From positions 24,941 through 88,940 of the forward strand of contig CAJOEI010000003.1 in the NCBI GenBank assembly GCA_905233465.1: a DNA stretch of 64,000 bases. The letters run 5' to 3'. Below the pieces are notes generated by a model that worked only from the letters and a program-made list of their open reading frames with translations, ran no database searches and was not told the DNA's origin. Below are positions 33,335 through 42,608 of this stretch, one piece after another; the stretch's first letter is position 1; every line of letters begins with the position of its first letter. The position numbers and the translations under genes were made by a program. Source of the stretch: an uncultured Bacteroidaceae bacterium (GTDB lineage Bacteria; Bacteroidota; Bacteroidia; Bacteroidales; Bacteroidaceae).

Positions 33335-35298
33335 TACAATATAACGACGACAACATACGCCATCTCTCCGACATGGAGCATGTGCGCACGCGTCCCGGCA
33401 TGTATATCGGCAAGCTGGGCGATGGCACACATGCCGAAGACGGCATTTATGTGCTCCTGAAGGAGGTCATAGACAATAGCATCGACGAGTTCAAGATGGG
33501 TGCCGGTCGCCGCATCGAAGTGGACATCACTGATGACGGCTTGGTGCGCGTCCGCGACTACGGCCGCGGCATCCCGCTTGGCAAGCTGGTGGAAGCCGTG
33601 TCGATGCTCAACACTGGTGGTAAGTATGACAGCAAGGCTTTCAAGAAAAGCGTGGGTCTCAACGGCGTGGGCCTCAAGGCCGTCAATGCTCTCAGCCAAC
33701 GCTTTGTGGCCCAGAGTTTCCGCGACGGCGATACTCGACGTGCTGAGTTTGAGAAAGGTGAACTTATACAAGAGGCAAGCGTGCCCGATGGCTTTACAGG
33801 CGGTGCCGACGAGTCCGGCACTCTCATCGAGTTCATGCCTGACAGCAGCCTGTTCCATAACTTCCGTTTCCAGTCGGAGTTTGTTGAGACCATGCTGCGC
33901 AACTACACCTATCTCAACACAGGCCTGACAATCATGTTCAACGGCCGACGCATAGCCTCGCGCAACGGACTGGTGGACCTGCTCACCGACACGATGACAA
34001 CGCAGCCGCTGTACCCCATCATACACCTGCAGGGAGAGGACATTGAGATAGCCTTCACACACACCAACGGACAGTATGGTGAGGAATACCACAGCTTTGT
34101 CAACGGACAACACACCACACAAGGCGGAACGCACCAAAGTGCCTTCAAGAAGTATATCGCAGAGACAATCAAGGACTTCTCTGGCAAGAACTACGACTAC
34201 ACCGACATCCGCAACGGCATCGTGGCGGCTATCAGTATCAATATACAGGAACCCATGTTTGAGAGTCAGACCAAAATCAAACTGGGATCCACAACCACTG
34301 AGCCGGGTGGCGGAGGCATATCCATAGACAAGTTTATTGGCGACTTCGTCAAGGAGCAGGTGGATAACTACCTGCGACGCAATCCTGACGTGGCCGAAGT
34401 GATTCTGCAGAAAGCCACAGACAGCGAACGCGAGCGCAAGGCTATGGCAGGCGTGGCAAAGTTGGCGCGCGAACGCTCGAAGAAAGCAAATCTCCACAAC
34501 CGCAAGTTGCGCGACTGCAGAATACACTTCAACGACCCAAAGGGCGACCGACAGGAAGACTCGGCCATCTTCATCACAGAGGGTGACTCGGCCAGCGGTT
34601 CCATCACCAAGAGCCGGGATGTGCTCACACAGGCAGTGTTCTCACTGCGAGGCAAGCCCCTCAACAGCTATGGCCTGACGAAGAAGGTGGTTTACGAGAA
34701 CGAGGAGTTCAACCTCCTACAGGCAGCCTTGAACATAGAGGATGGCCTTGATGGCCTGCGTTACAACCGTGTCATTGTGGCAACGGATGCTGATGTCGAC
34801 GGCATGCACATACGTCTGTTGATGATAACATTCTTCCTGCAGTTCTTCCCAGAACTAATCAAGAAAGGTCACGTCTACATCCTGCAGACACCGCTCTTCC
34901 GTGTGCGTCAGCGTCGGAAGAAACTCTCCAAACAGAAACTCGAGGCGTTGGGCGAGACTGACAACAAGGGCGACTTCATCACACGCTACTGTTATAGCGA
35001 TGAGGAGCGCATGGACAGCATACAGGCTCTGGGGCCTGACCCCGAGATAACGCGATTCAAAGGTCTCGGAGAAATCAGTGCCGATGAGTTCCGCGCTTTC
35101 ATCGGGCCCGACATGCGACTTGAGCAGGTGACATTGCACAAGAGCGATCAGGTGGCACAGCTGCTGGAATACTACATGGGCAAGAACACTATGGAGCGAC
35201 AGGGCTTCATCATCGACAACCTTGTCATCGAAGAAGACAAGGCAGATGCCGATGATGAGGTGGAGCACGAATACAAAGACCTTGACGAAGTGCAATGA
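33313..35298 (+). CDS. parE: DNA topoisomerase IV subunit B
   Basis: ATPase subunit of topoisomerase IV, which decatenates daughter chromosomes. The GHKL ATPase motifs are clear ([34 protein letters not shown]), and the TOPRIM segment is [10 protein letters not shown] followed by DADVDGMHI. At 661 residues it is normal. The assignment to ParE rather than GyrB rests on overall length, the [14 protein letters not shown] start and the neighbourhood (coaD, S41 protease), which is the usual topoisomerase IV context in Bacteroides. It overlaps the upstream gene by 22 bases and coaD by 4. Confidence 0.92.
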   Translation: MLPEDAIVQYNDDNIRHLSDMEHVRTRPGMYIGKLGDGTHAEDGIYVLLKEVIDNSIDEFKMGAGRRIEVDITDDGLVRVRDYGRGIPLGKLVEAVSMLNTGGKYDSKAFKKSVGLNGVGLKAVNALSQRFVAQSFRDGDTRRAEFEKGELIQEASVPDGFTGGADESGTLIEFMPDSSLFHNFRFQSEFVETMLRNYTYLNTGLTIMFNGRRIASRNGLVDLLTDTMTTQPLYPIIHLQGEDIEIAFTHTNGQYGEEYHSFVNGQHTTQGGTHQSAFKKYIAETIKDFSGKNYDYTDIRNGIVAAISINIQEPMFESQTKIKLGSTTTEPGGGGISIDKFIGDFVKEQVDNYLRRNPDVAEVILQKATDSERERKAMAGVAKLARERSKKANLHNRKLRDCRIHFNDPKGDRQEDSAIFITEGDSASGSITKSRDVLTQAVFSLRGKPLNSYGLTKKVVYENEEFNLLQAALNIEDGLDGLRYNRVIVATDADVDGMHIRLLMITFFLQFFPELIKKGHVYILQTPLFRVRQRRKKLSKQKLEALGETDNKGDFITRYCYSDEERMDSIQALGPDPEITRFKGLGEISADEFRAFIGPDMRLEQVTLHKSDQVAQLLEYYMGKNTMERQGFIIDNLVIEEDKADADDEVEHEYKDLDEVQ

Positions 35299-35747
35299 CG
35301 ACAATCCTCTTCCCCGGGTCATTTGACCCATTCACACGAGGCCATCAGTCGCTTGTGCAGCGAGCTTTGGCCCTATTCGACAACATTGTTATTGCCATAG
35401 GCATCAATGAGCGGAAAAGCGGATGGATGAGTGCTGAGCAAAGGCTCCAAGCAATAGAGACATTATATAATGGTAACGCGCGCGTGCGCGTAGTCACCTA
35501 CAGCGGCTTGACAACTGACTTCGCGCGTGAGGTCGGCGCTACGGCCATTTTGCGTGGCGTACGCACGATGCAGGACTTCGAATACGAGCTCCAGATGGCC
35601 GATATCAACCGACAGTTGACGGATATCGATACTGTGTGCCTCTTTGCCGAACCGCAGTATGCGGCCATATCCAGCAGCGTCGTGCGCGAGCTGGCGCACT
35701 TCGGACACGACATCACAGCATTCGTGCCCGAAGGCTACAAGATATAA
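35295..35747 (+). CDS. coaD: Pantetheine-phosphate adenylyltransferase
   Basis: Penultimate step of coenzyme A synthesis. A 150-residue nucleotidyltransferase with the motif [16 protein letters not shown] at residues 5-20 and the C-terminal ISSSVVREL. The start codon overlaps the parE stop (ATGA). The sequence is normal in length and motifs. Confidence 0.96.
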   Translation: MTTILFPGSFDPFTRGHQSLVQRALALFDNIVIAIGINERKSGWMSAEQRLQAIETLYNGNARVRVVTYSGLTTDFAREVGATAILRGVRTMQDFEYELQMADINRQLTDIDTVCLFAEPQYAAISSSVVRELAHFGHDITAFVPEGYKI

Positions 35748-35769
35748 TCACACAATATAGACACGACAC

Positions 35770-37377
35770 ATGACACATATAAAACACAATAACCAATTCC
35801 ACTTAGCACATCTCACATCGCTCATACTCGCTTGCATCCTGCCGGCGATGGTTTGTGCGCAGGTTACGGACCCACGTGAAAGAGCCATACGCAAGCTCTT
35901 GCAGTCAACGATGATGATCAATCAGCTCTACGTGGACACAGTCAATCTCGATCGTCAGGTGGAGGATGCCATCACGGGTATGCTCTCGAAACTCGACCCG
36001 CATTCCACATACACCAACCCGCGCGACACACGACGCCTGACTGAGCCGCTGCAGGGCAACTTCGACGGCATCGGCGTGCAGTTCAATATGCTCGAGGATA
36101 CGTTGTTGGTCATACAGACAGTGGCCAAGGGTCCATCGGAAAAAGCTGGCATCGTGGCTGGTGATCGCATCGTCAGCGTCAACGACACCGCTATTGCAGG
36201 TGTGAAGATGAGTCGTGAAGACATCATGAGCCGCCTGCGGGGACCGCGTGGCACAAAAGTGCATCTTGGCGTTGTGCGTCGTGGCATCAGCGACACGCTG
36301 GCATTCAACATCACACGCGACCGCATACCCATCAACTCCGTTGATGCCGCATTCATGCTGCGACCGGGCATTGGACTGATACGATTCTCAAACTTTGCTG
36401 CAACCACACATGAAGAGGTGACACAAGCCATCGAGCGCCTGAAAAAGCAGGGCATGAAATCGTTGGTGCTTGACCTGCAAGGCAATAGTGGGGGCTATCT
36501 TGGTGCTTCCGCGGAACTTGCAAATGAGTTCCTCGAGAAAGGCGATATGGTCGTTTACACACAGGGGCGAGATGGTGCCAGGACAAGCGAATACCATTCT
36601 GAGGGCAAAGGTCTCTTCCGCGAGGGCCGTCTGGTGGTGCTCGTAGATGAATACAGTGCTTCGGCTGCTGAAATCCTGGCAGGAGCCATTCAGGATCAGG
36701 ATCGTGGCATCATCGTTGGCCGCCGCACCTTTGGCAAGGGACTCGTACAACGGCCGCTGGAACTGGAAGACGGCTCAATGATACGTCTGACAATAGCCAG
36801 ATACTACACTCCATCGGGCCGATGCATTCAGAAACCATACTCCAAGGGCGATGCCAAAACATACGCACGTGATGTCGTTGAACGCTACAATCGCGGCGAA
36901 CTGACATCCGCCGACAGCATCCATTTCCCAGATTCCCTGCGCTATCGCACGCTCAGGCAGCGGCGCATAGTCTATGGCGGCGGAGGCATAATGCCAGACC
37001 TCTTCGTGCCATTGGATACAGCGCGCTACACGCGACTGTACCGCGAACTCAACGCGCGCTCGTATATCATCAATGCCAGCCTGAAATATATGGATGCCCA
37101 TCGCGACGCCCTGCGACAAAGGTATCCTGACTTCGAGACTTTCGCGACCAATTTCACGCCTGAAGAAGACTATCTGGCCGAAATTATTGCTCAGGCCGAG
37201 ACAAAAGACAAACTCAAGCCCGCTGATGACGACGAACGTCAGCGCACAATATCTTCATTGGCACTGACGTTGAAAGCTTTGATAGCTCGAGACCTTTGGG
37301 ATATGTCAGAGTATTTCCAGATTATCTACGAACACGACCCAGTCGTGCAGGCGGCGCTGGAAACGCTCACCAAATAG
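35770..37377 (+). CDS. S41 family carboxy-terminal processing protease
   Basis: A 535-residue exported protease of the Ctp/Prc family with a signal peptide ending MVCAQ (about residue 31). A PDZ domain lies at about residues 90-175 (GIVAGDRIVSVNDTAI). The catalytic Ser is in DEYSASAAEILAGAI and the Lys in GRRTFGKGLVQ. A C-terminal helical region follows. It probably acts in the periplasm on C-termini of envelope proteins. It is the last gene of the dapB-lepB-parE-coaD strand run and converges on a minus-strand gene. Confidence 0.93.
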   Translation: MTHIKHNNQFHLAHLTSLILACILPAMVCAQVTDPRERAIRKLLQSTMMINQLYVDTVNLDRQVEDAITGMLSKLDPHSTYTNPRDTRRLTEPLQGNFDGIGVQFNMLEDTLLVIQTVAKGPSEKAGIVAGDRIVSVNDTAIAGVKMSREDIMSRLRGPRGTKVHLGVVRRGISDTLAFNITRDRIPINSVDAAFMLRPGIGLIRFSNFAATTHEEVTQAIERLKKQGMKSLVLDLQGNSGGYLGASAELANEFLEKGDMVVYTQGRDGARTSEYHSEGKGLFREGRLVVLVDEYSASAAEILAGAIQDQDRGIIVGRRTFGKGLVQRPLELEDGSMIRLTIARYYTPSGRCIQKPYSKGDAKTYARDVVERYNRGELTSADSIHFPDSLRYRTLRQRRIVYGGGGIMPDLFVPLDTARYTRLYRELNARSYIINASLKYMDAHRDALRQRYPDFETFATNFTPEEDYLAEIIAQAETKDKLKPADDDERQRTISSLALTLKALIARDLWDMSEYFQIIYEHDPVVQAALETLTK

Positions 37378-37400
37378 GGAATATCTCCTTTCTTGTAAGT

Positions 37401-37432
37401 GTGCCCGGCGGTTTTGCCGCCGGGGTTTCATC
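37401..37432. repeat. CCCGGCGG-loop-CCGCCGGG hairpin between convergent genes
   Basis: CCCGGCGG (37404-37411), loop TTTTG and CCGCCGGG (37417-37424), followed by GTTTCATCC. Related copies are at 40834-40862, 41457-41489 and 42270-42305, with a weaker copy at 40782-40804. The position between convergent stops fits a bidirectional terminator. Confidence 0.75.
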
Positions 37433-37463
37433 CTTCCTCTCCCTCTCTAATCCTCTTTTCTCC

Positions 37464-39383
37464 TCACTTTTTTTCATCAAGCACCGTGTATATTGAGTTC
37501 TGACTCTTATACTCCGGCACTATCTGTTTCATCATCTTCACTGTTCCCAGGTTGTCGAAGTCCTTACTGATCTTCAACAGCTTGTCTATGTCCGTATTGA
37601 CCTCAGCGTAGTCGTATTCGCGCACATTGGCAATCTTGATCTTCTTGTTGAATGTCGGCTTTGTGCGTTCCTCGTCGCCAAGCACCTCTTCATAGAGTTT
37701 CTCGCCATCGCGCAGGCCTGTGAACTTGACTTCAACATTCTTTGCACCTGACAACTGAATCATTCTGCGTGCCAAGTCGGCAATCTTCACGGGCTTACCC
37801 ATATCAAAGACAAAAATCTCGCCGCCGTTGCCCATCGTGCCTGCCTCCAACACCAGCTTACACGCCTCGGGAATAAGCATAAAGAAACGGATGATGTCAG
37901 GATGCGTGACTGTGACTGGTCCGCCATTACGTATTTGCTCACGGAACAATGGTATCACACTACCGTTGGAACCCAGCACATTGCCGAAGCGAGTGGTCAC
38001 AAATTGTGTCTTGCCATTCACTTTGCCGTCTTTGATGGCCTTGTCAAGAGACTGCACATAAATCTCACAGATGCGCTTGGAACAACCCATGACGTTAGTG
38101 GGGTTCACAGCTTTGTCCGTAGATATCATGACAAACTTCCGCACGCCATACTTCACAGACAAATCTGCCAACACACGCGTACCCTCAATATTGTTCTGAA
38201 CAGCTTCCGAAGGATTGTCCTCCATCATGGGAACATGTTTGTAGGCTGCTGCATGGAAGACATACTCAGGTCGATATGCGACGAAGAGTCGCTCCATACT
38301 GGCTTTATTGGCGATGTTCGTCACGATGGCTTCCACCTTGATGCCTGCAAACTCGCGTGCCATCATCAGGCGGATGTCATGCTGCGGCGTCTCGGACTGG
38401 TCCACGAGAACCAACTGCGACGGCTCCCACTTGGCAATCTGCCTCACCATTTCCGAACCAATGCTGCCTGCCGAACCTGTGATGAGTATGCGACGACCCC
38501 GCAACAGTTTCTCAACGGCTTCCAGATCCACCTGTATCTCTTCACGGGGTAGCAGGTCCTCGATGTCTACTTCACGCAACTGCGAAGCGCTGATGTCGCT
38601 CTTGCCGTCCCACTTATGAGCCTGTGCGAGGGTGAAGACTTGAATGCCGGCGTCAATAAGTCGCTCAGACATTTCAGAGTTAGCCATGAACCGTTCCGCC
38701 TTCAGCGGCGAGACAAGCAATGCGTTGGCGCCTTCTTTCCTCATGTAGTCAACGATATGCTCATCATTGCGATACACCTTGGCGCCAAGCAGCGTATGGC
38801 CGGGCATGTCATCTGAGTCGCTCAGGAAACCGCGCAGCTGGAAACGTTGAGGACGCTCCATGCGGATGCTCTTGGACAGGGCCACACCACCTGCCTTGGT
38901 ACCATAGATGAAGACGCGACGCGTGCTCCGGTCTGACTCCACTAATTCAAAAATATACTTCATGAGGATGCGCGCAGTCATCATCACAAAAGTAGCCAGC
39001 AACCAGGCAAACAACAGGTCGCGCCAAGCAATGGGCACCAACCAGCGGTCCGTATTCAAGAACATTCTTGATGCTTCAACAAGCGCGATGCCGATGAAGT
39101 TGGCAATCGACACACGCTGAAGATCAACAAACCCCGAATATCGCATCACACCGGAATAGGTGTGCATGAGGCGGAAACCAAAAAGATAGGGGATAAGGTA
39201 CACCAGCAACGTGCCCATCAACGGCCAAAAGACCATAGCTGTCGCAGTAGCACCGTTGTATAATATATAAACAATCAAGTTGGCAACGACAACCACTGTG
39301 CTGTCAAAGAACAGCACAAGCCAATACGGCATGGCCCTCTTGCTAAAATACCATGTTGCCAATCTTTTCAGAACGTTCTCCAT
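37464..39383 (-). CDS. Membrane-bound UDP-sugar 4,6-dehydratase/epimerase, CapD/PglF/WbpM type
   Basis: A 639-residue protein with four to five membrane helices in the first 145 residues and two Rossmann domains. The first (about 155-265) resembles the FlaA1-type NAD-binding half, and the second holds GSAGSIGSEMVRQI and STDKAVNPTNVMGCSKRI. The catalytic YxxxK is replaced by MxxxK, a feature known in the PglF/WbpM branch. It makes nucleotide-activated deoxy-sugars for surface polysaccharides or glycoproteins. I chose the ATG at 39383; an ATG five codons upstream is also possible. It stands alone, with no other glycan genes beside it. Confidence 0.9.
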   Translation of the reverse strand: MENVLKRLATWYFSKRAMPYWLVLFFDSTVVVVANLIVYILYNGATATAMVFWPLMGTLLVYLIPYLFGFRLMHTYSGVMRYSGFVDLQRVSIANFIGIALVEASRMFLNTDRWLVPIAWRDLLFAWLLATFVMMTARILMKYIFELVESDRSTRRVFIYGTKAGGVALSKSIRMERPQRFQLRGFLSDSDDMPGHTLLGAKVYRNDEHIVDYMRKEGANALLVSPLKAERFMANSEMSERLIDAGIQVFTLAQAHKWDGKSDISASQLREVDIEDLLPREEIQVDLEAVEKLLRGRRILITGSAGSIGSEMVRQIAKWEPSQLVLVDQSETPQHDIRLMMAREFAGIKVEAIVTNIANKASMERLFVAYRPEYVFHAAAYKHVPMMEDNPSEAVQNNIEGTRVLADLSVKYGVRKFVMISTDKAVNPTNVMGCSKRICEIYVQSLDKAIKDGKVNGKTQFVTTRFGNVLGSNGSVIPLFREQIRNGGPVTVTHPDIIRFFMLIPEACKLVLEAGTMGNGGEIFVFDMGKPVKIADLARRMIQLSGAKNVEVKFTGLRDGEKLYEEVLGDEERTKPTFNKKIKIANVREYDYAEVNTDIDKLLKISKDFDNLGTVKMMKQIVPEYKSQNSIYTVLDEKK

Positions 39384-39496
39384 AAGAAAAAATATCATGA
39401 GTGTTCAAAAGTGTGCAAATGTAGTTCTTTTCATAAATAATCACAATATATTATCATTGTTTTTACTCGTTTGGCGCATTTTTTTGACATAAAGGC

Positions 39497-39527
39497 TTTG
39501 GCCTGATGCTTTTTCTTCATACTTTTG
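39497..39527 (+). promoter_or_regulatory. Promoter of mrp
   Basis: TTTG at 39497-39500, a 19-base gap and TACTTTTG at 39520-39527: the best consensus match of both elements in the window. The leader to the mrp ATG is about 85 nt and is almost entirely 7/8-bp repeats. Confidence 0.75.
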
Positions 39528-39536
39528 CCCCGCAAA

Positions 39537-39618
39537 AACTGTGAAATTGTAAATTGTAAATTGTCAAATCGTGAAATTGCGAAATTGTCAAATCGTGAAA
39601 TCGTGAAATCGTGAAATC
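39537..39618 (+). repeat. 7/8-bp array forming the mrp leader
   Basis: About ten units of TGTAAAT and CGTGAAAT type run from the predicted transcription start to the start codon. Confidence 0.85.
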
Positions 39619-39619
39619 T

Positions 39620-40735
39620 ATGAATATTTATCCACAACTTATCATCGATGCCCTTCACACCGTCCGTTATCCAGGTACGGGCAAGGACATCATAGAAGCA
39701 GGTATGCTCGAGGATGACATCCGCATCAGCGGCTTGCACGTCAGCTTCTCACTCATCTTCGATCGTCCCACTGATCCCTTCCTCAAATCGCTCGTCAAGG
39801 CATCCGAGGCCGCCATACACGCCTATGTCAGCAAGGACATCACTGTAGAAATCAACACAAAAACTCGCAGCGCAGCCACTGTGCCCGACGCATCTCCGTC
39901 GGGCTCCTCATTCCCCTTCGCCCGTCTCGGCAACATCATCGCAGTAAGCAGTGGCAAAGGTGGTGTCGGAAAGAGCACTGTAGCCGCCAACCTCGCCATC
40001 GGCCTGGCACGTCTCGGCCACCGCGTGGGCCTGCTGGATTGCGACATCTTCGGGCCGTCGATGCCCAAGATGTTCGGAGTGGAGGATGCACGCCCCTACA
40101 GCGAGGAGATAGATGGCAAGACCATGATCGTACCCATTGATAAGTATGGGGTGAAGATGCTGTCGATAGGGTTCTTTGTCGACCCCGCAACACCAACGTT
40201 GTGGCGTGGAGGCATGGCCAGCAATGCACTCAAGCAGCTTATCGGCGAAGCAGCATGGGGCGACCTCGACTATTTCATACTCGACACGCCCCCTGGCACC
40301 AGCGACATCCACCTCACTCTTGTGCAAACGCTACCCATCACAGGCGCAGTCATTGTCTCCACGCCCCAACAAGTAGCCCTTGCTGATGCACGCAAGGGCA
40401 TCAACATGTATCGCAACGACAAGGTCAACGTTCCCATCCTTGGCCTCGTAGAGAACATGGCGTGGTTCACACCTGCCGAACTCCCTGATAATCGCTACTA
40501 TATCTTCGGTCGTGACGGAGCAAAACAGTTGGCCGAAGAAATGCAAGTTCCGTTGCTTGCACAGATCCCTCTCGTCCAGAGCGTCTGCGAGAGCGGTGAT
40601 GCCGGCACCCCCGCTGTCCTCAATCCAGATTCCGTCTCAGGGCAGTACTACCTCCAGCTTGCCGCTCGTGTCGTGACACAAACCGACCGCCGCAACGCAG
40701 AGCAGGCTGCCACGCGCATCGTCGCCACCCATTGA
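39620..40735 (+). CDS. mrp: Mrp/ApbC family iron-sulfur cluster carrier ATPase
   Basis: A 371-residue P-loop NTPase that carries or inserts Fe-S clusters. The N-terminal MIP18/DUF59 domain (residues 1-85) is followed by a deviant Walker A SSGKGGVGKSTVAANLA, the switch segment LLDCDIFGPSMPKMFG and ILDTPPGTSDIHLTL. No CxxC pair typical of some eukaryotic homologues is present. I chose the ATG at 39620 over a GTG three codons upstream, which is part of the repeat array. Confidence 0.94.
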   Translation: MNIYPQLIIDALHTVRYPGTGKDIIEAGMLEDDIRISGLHVSFSLIFDRPTDPFLKSLVKASEAAIHAYVSKDITVEINTKTRSAATVPDASPSGSSFPFARLGNIIAVSSGKGGVGKSTVAANLAIGLARLGHRVGLLDCDIFGPSMPKMFGVEDARPYSEEIDGKTMIVPIDKYGVKMLSIGFFVDPATPTLWRGGMASNALKQLIGEAAWGDLDYFILDTPPGTSDIHLTLVQTLPITGAVIVSTPQQVALADARKGINMYRNDKVNVPILGLVENMAWFTPAELPDNRYYIFGRDGAKQLAEEMQVPLLAQIPLVQSVCESGDAGTPAVLNPDSVSGQYYLQLAARVVTQTDRRNAEQAATRIVATH

Positions 40736-40781
40736 TTTTGCTGCTCCCTCCCTTCGTCGTTCCCTTCTTCCAGCCCAGTTC

Positions 40782-40862
40782 GCCCAGCAGTTTTCCCGCT
40801 GGGCCCCCATCCATCCTCCCCTGAGGCACTGTGCCCAGCGGTTTTCCCGCCGGGGTTTCATC
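40782..40862. repeat. Two GCGGTTTTCCCGC-type hairpins between convergent genes
   Basis: GCCCAGC/GCTGGGC (40782-40804) and the CCCaGCGG-TTTTC-CCGCcGGG copy (40834-40854) with GTTTCATCC. They lie between the mrp stop and the stop of the convergent redox protein gene, where they may terminate both. Confidence 0.7.
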
Positions 40863-40867
40863 CTCCC

Positions 40868-41344
40868 CTATCCCCTTCCTTTCAGGTATTCCGCAAAGAT
40901 TCTAGCAGCGCTCTCCACCTTGGCGGCGCAGGGGCGTGTCTTGTAATATTCCGCCGTACGTGGCGATGCCTCATACGTGCACTTCGCCTTTTCGCATCCA
41001 TTTAGGCCTAATATTTCAGCACATATTAGGCTCCCATTCTCCTGTTGCGACTTCGCCAGCAGCTCCTGTACTACTTTGTAGCAAGCAGACTTGCCCACGC
41101 GGTCGCTGCCTTCCGTCTGTCCGCAGTCCAGCCCCACCAGCATCACGATGCCAGACACCGCACCGCACATCATCCGCAGACGTCCCACGCCGCCGCCGAA
41201 ACCCGCTGCAATACGCTTAGCCATAACATCATCCAAACCATAAAGGTCCGCAAAAGCAGCCACCACGCTCTGACAGCAGCCATAACCCGCCATGAAGTTG
41301 TCCACAGCGCGCTCCACACGAGCGTCCAATTCTTCTGTTCTCAT
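40868..41344 (-). CDS. C_GCAxxG_C_C family redox protein
   Basis: A 158-residue protein of the putative redox-active family named after its conserved pattern. The motif MMCGAVSGIVMLVGLDCGQT is visible near residues 57-76, with further Cys in YGCCQSVVA, SACYKVV, ICAEILGLNGCEKAKC and TRPCAA. A metal or Fe-S site is likely but unproven. I chose the ATG at 41344, which follows a -7 box by 34 bases; the longer frame upstream would cross the promoter. Confidence 0.85.
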   Translation of the reverse strand: MRTEELDARVERAVDNFMAGYGCCQSVVAAFADLYGLDDVMAKRIAAGFGGGVGRLRMMCGAVSGIVMLVGLDCGQTEGSDRVGKSACYKVVQELLAKSQQENGSLICAEILGLNGCEKAKCTYEASPRTAEYYKTRPCAAKVESAARIFAEYLKGRG

Positions 41345-41378
41345 ATTTCCGTTTTCGTTGTTGTTATCGTTTGCGCCG

Positions 41379-41408
41379 CAAAGATACTTTTTTATGAGCA
41401 AAACACAA
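41379..41408 (-). promoter_or_regulatory. Promoter of the C_GCAxxG_C_C gene
   Basis: On the minus strand TTG (41408-41406), a 19-base gap and TATCTTTG (41386-41379). The leader is about 30 nt. Confidence 0.65.
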
Positions 41409-41456
41409 CGATTGAATGTCAATTTTTCTAAATATCAATCCCCCTGCGTCCGTGTG

Positions 41457-41489
41457 CCCGGCGGTTTTCCCGCCGGGGGCCACATCCTC
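41457..41489. repeat. CCCGGCGG-TTTTC-CCGCCGGG hairpin
   Basis: Perfect 8-bp arms (41457-41464 and 41470-41477), followed by a GGCCACATCC variant of the family tail. Confidence 0.75.
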
Positions 41490-41592
41490 CATTATTCCAG
41501 TGGATGGGAACAAGAGCATTGACGTAGCAGAAATACCATTTTGTGGATAAAAACACAAAATGGCATTGTTTTTTTCAAAAATCTCGAACGAT

Positions 41593-41630
41593 GAACAAAA
41601 TGAACGGTAACAAAAGTAACAAAATGAACG
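41593..41630 (+). repeat. 38-bp direct repeat, copy 1
   Basis: The unit begins GAACAAAATGAACGGTAAC and is repeated at 42119-42156 with one mismatch. The unit itself contains AACAAAATGAACG twice. Confidence 0.85.
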
Positions 41631-41949
41631 TATCACGCTCACACATCCCGCTCTCTGGTTGCCTGGTATTACGCTTGTTCTCATGTGTTTAGTTGAGTAA
41701 TAACCTCCCCAATGAATAAAACAATGACAAGATACACACCTGCTGTTATGTGATGTAAGCAGGCCGTGTAATGAACGATTTGGGTTTAATGGTACTATTT
41801 TGTCAAATTTGTGACAAATTCAAGCTGATTTGACATAAAAAAACAATAAAGAAACATGGCTTCACATCAATTAAACTCTATTAACAATTACACATTATAT
41901 ATATGAAACTTGTCACATTTGTTAAAATATGTTTATTTCTGTTATATAT

Positions 41950-41967
41950 ATGTACGCGCGCGTACAT
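41950..41967. repeat. 18-bp perfect palindrome
   Basis: ATGTACGCG followed by CGCGTACAT, inside an otherwise AT-rich tract. Confidence 0.7.
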
Positions 41968-42118
41968 GAGGCAAGCTACGCTTATCTGGTGTTTACGATG
42001 TTACTTTTGTTCACGTTAATTTCGTTAATCACACGGGGCCAATATATATACGCGGGGGTGTATAATATGATTTTAATACCTTATTATAAAAGAGATTTAT
42101 ACATAATACATTGAAATT

Positions 42119-42156
42119 GAACAAAATGAACGGTAACAAAATTAACAAAATGAACG
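42119..42156 (+). repeat. 38-bp direct repeat, copy 2
   Basis: Same unit and orientation as 41593-41630. It is followed within 15 bases by TGTCACA-TTT-TGTGACA (42168-42184). Confidence 0.85.
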
Positions 42157-42269
42157 GTCATTTTCATTTGTCACATTTTGTGACATAAAAATAACCGCGC
42201 GCTATTGACAATCATGCTCGCCCGCATTACCTTTGCACTCGAAAATCGGTAGTCGTCCCCCCCGCGTCA

Positions 42270-42305
42270 GTGTGCAGCGCGGTTTCGCCGCGCTGATGCA
42301 TCCGC
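42270..42305. repeat. CAGCGCGG-TTTCG-CCGCGCTG hairpin
   Basis: Perfect 8-bp arms at 42275-42282 and 42288-42295, a diverged copy of the GCGGTTTT hairpin family. Confidence 0.65.
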
Positions 42306-42546
42306 TCACCTCCCGACCTCCTCCCGATCACTTCCCGACAAACCGCTGTATTTTATGCAGCAAAATCACATCAACACATTCTTCTAACATTTTAACACAA
42401 AACACAACTATGGTTAAAGCTTTTTTATATCACACTTTTCCATCGTGTCCCCCTGTTTTTCTGTCTTATCTGCCAGCAAAGGTGGTTTTTTTTAGGACTA
42501 AAAAGGAAATAATGAGCAAAATATTTTCATTCTCACGGGAAATAAG

Positions 42547-42554
42547 TATATTTG
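42547..42554 (+). promoter_or_regulatory. -7 box of preA
   Basis: TATATTTG matches TAnnTTTG, 54 bases before the preA ATG. Confidence 0.55.
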
Positions 42555-42608
42555 CAGCCATTAACGCTCATCAAGGCTATCAGCGCAAACAAAATAACGA
42601 TTACCGAT

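Larger units (their letters stand above)
41345..42608. other. 1.26 kb AT-rich gene-free island
   Basis: No credible gene is seen; short reading frames here lack any family features. It contains two CCGCCGGG-type hairpins, a CCATTTTGTG/CACAAAATGG inverted repeat (41536-41563) with TGTGGATAA overlapping its loop, a 38-bp direct repeat 526 bp apart, an 18-bp palindrome (41950-41967), several TTTGTCA/TGACAAA inverted repeats, and the preA promoter. Confidence 0.75.

Noticed and set aside
33154..34527. A 457-codon open frame antisense to parE
   Set aside because: It lies wholly opposite a clearly conserved gene, has no recognisable motif, and long antisense frames are expected in GC-rich coding DNA with this codon use.
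39626..39634. TTATCCACA as a DnaA box at the start of mrp
   Set aside because: It is inside coding sequence (Tyr-Pro-Gln) and isolated; no supporting boxes nearby.
41929..42114. A 61-codon hydrophobic frame in the AT-rich island
   Set aside because: AT-rich DNA yields such Ile/Leu/Tyr-rich frames by chance; no promoter or conserved pattern.
41345..42608. Chromosome replication origin
   Set aside because: Only one good DnaA-type box (TGTGGATAA at 41542-41550) was found, with no dnaA or other origin-marker gene beside it. It is kept only as one option for the island.
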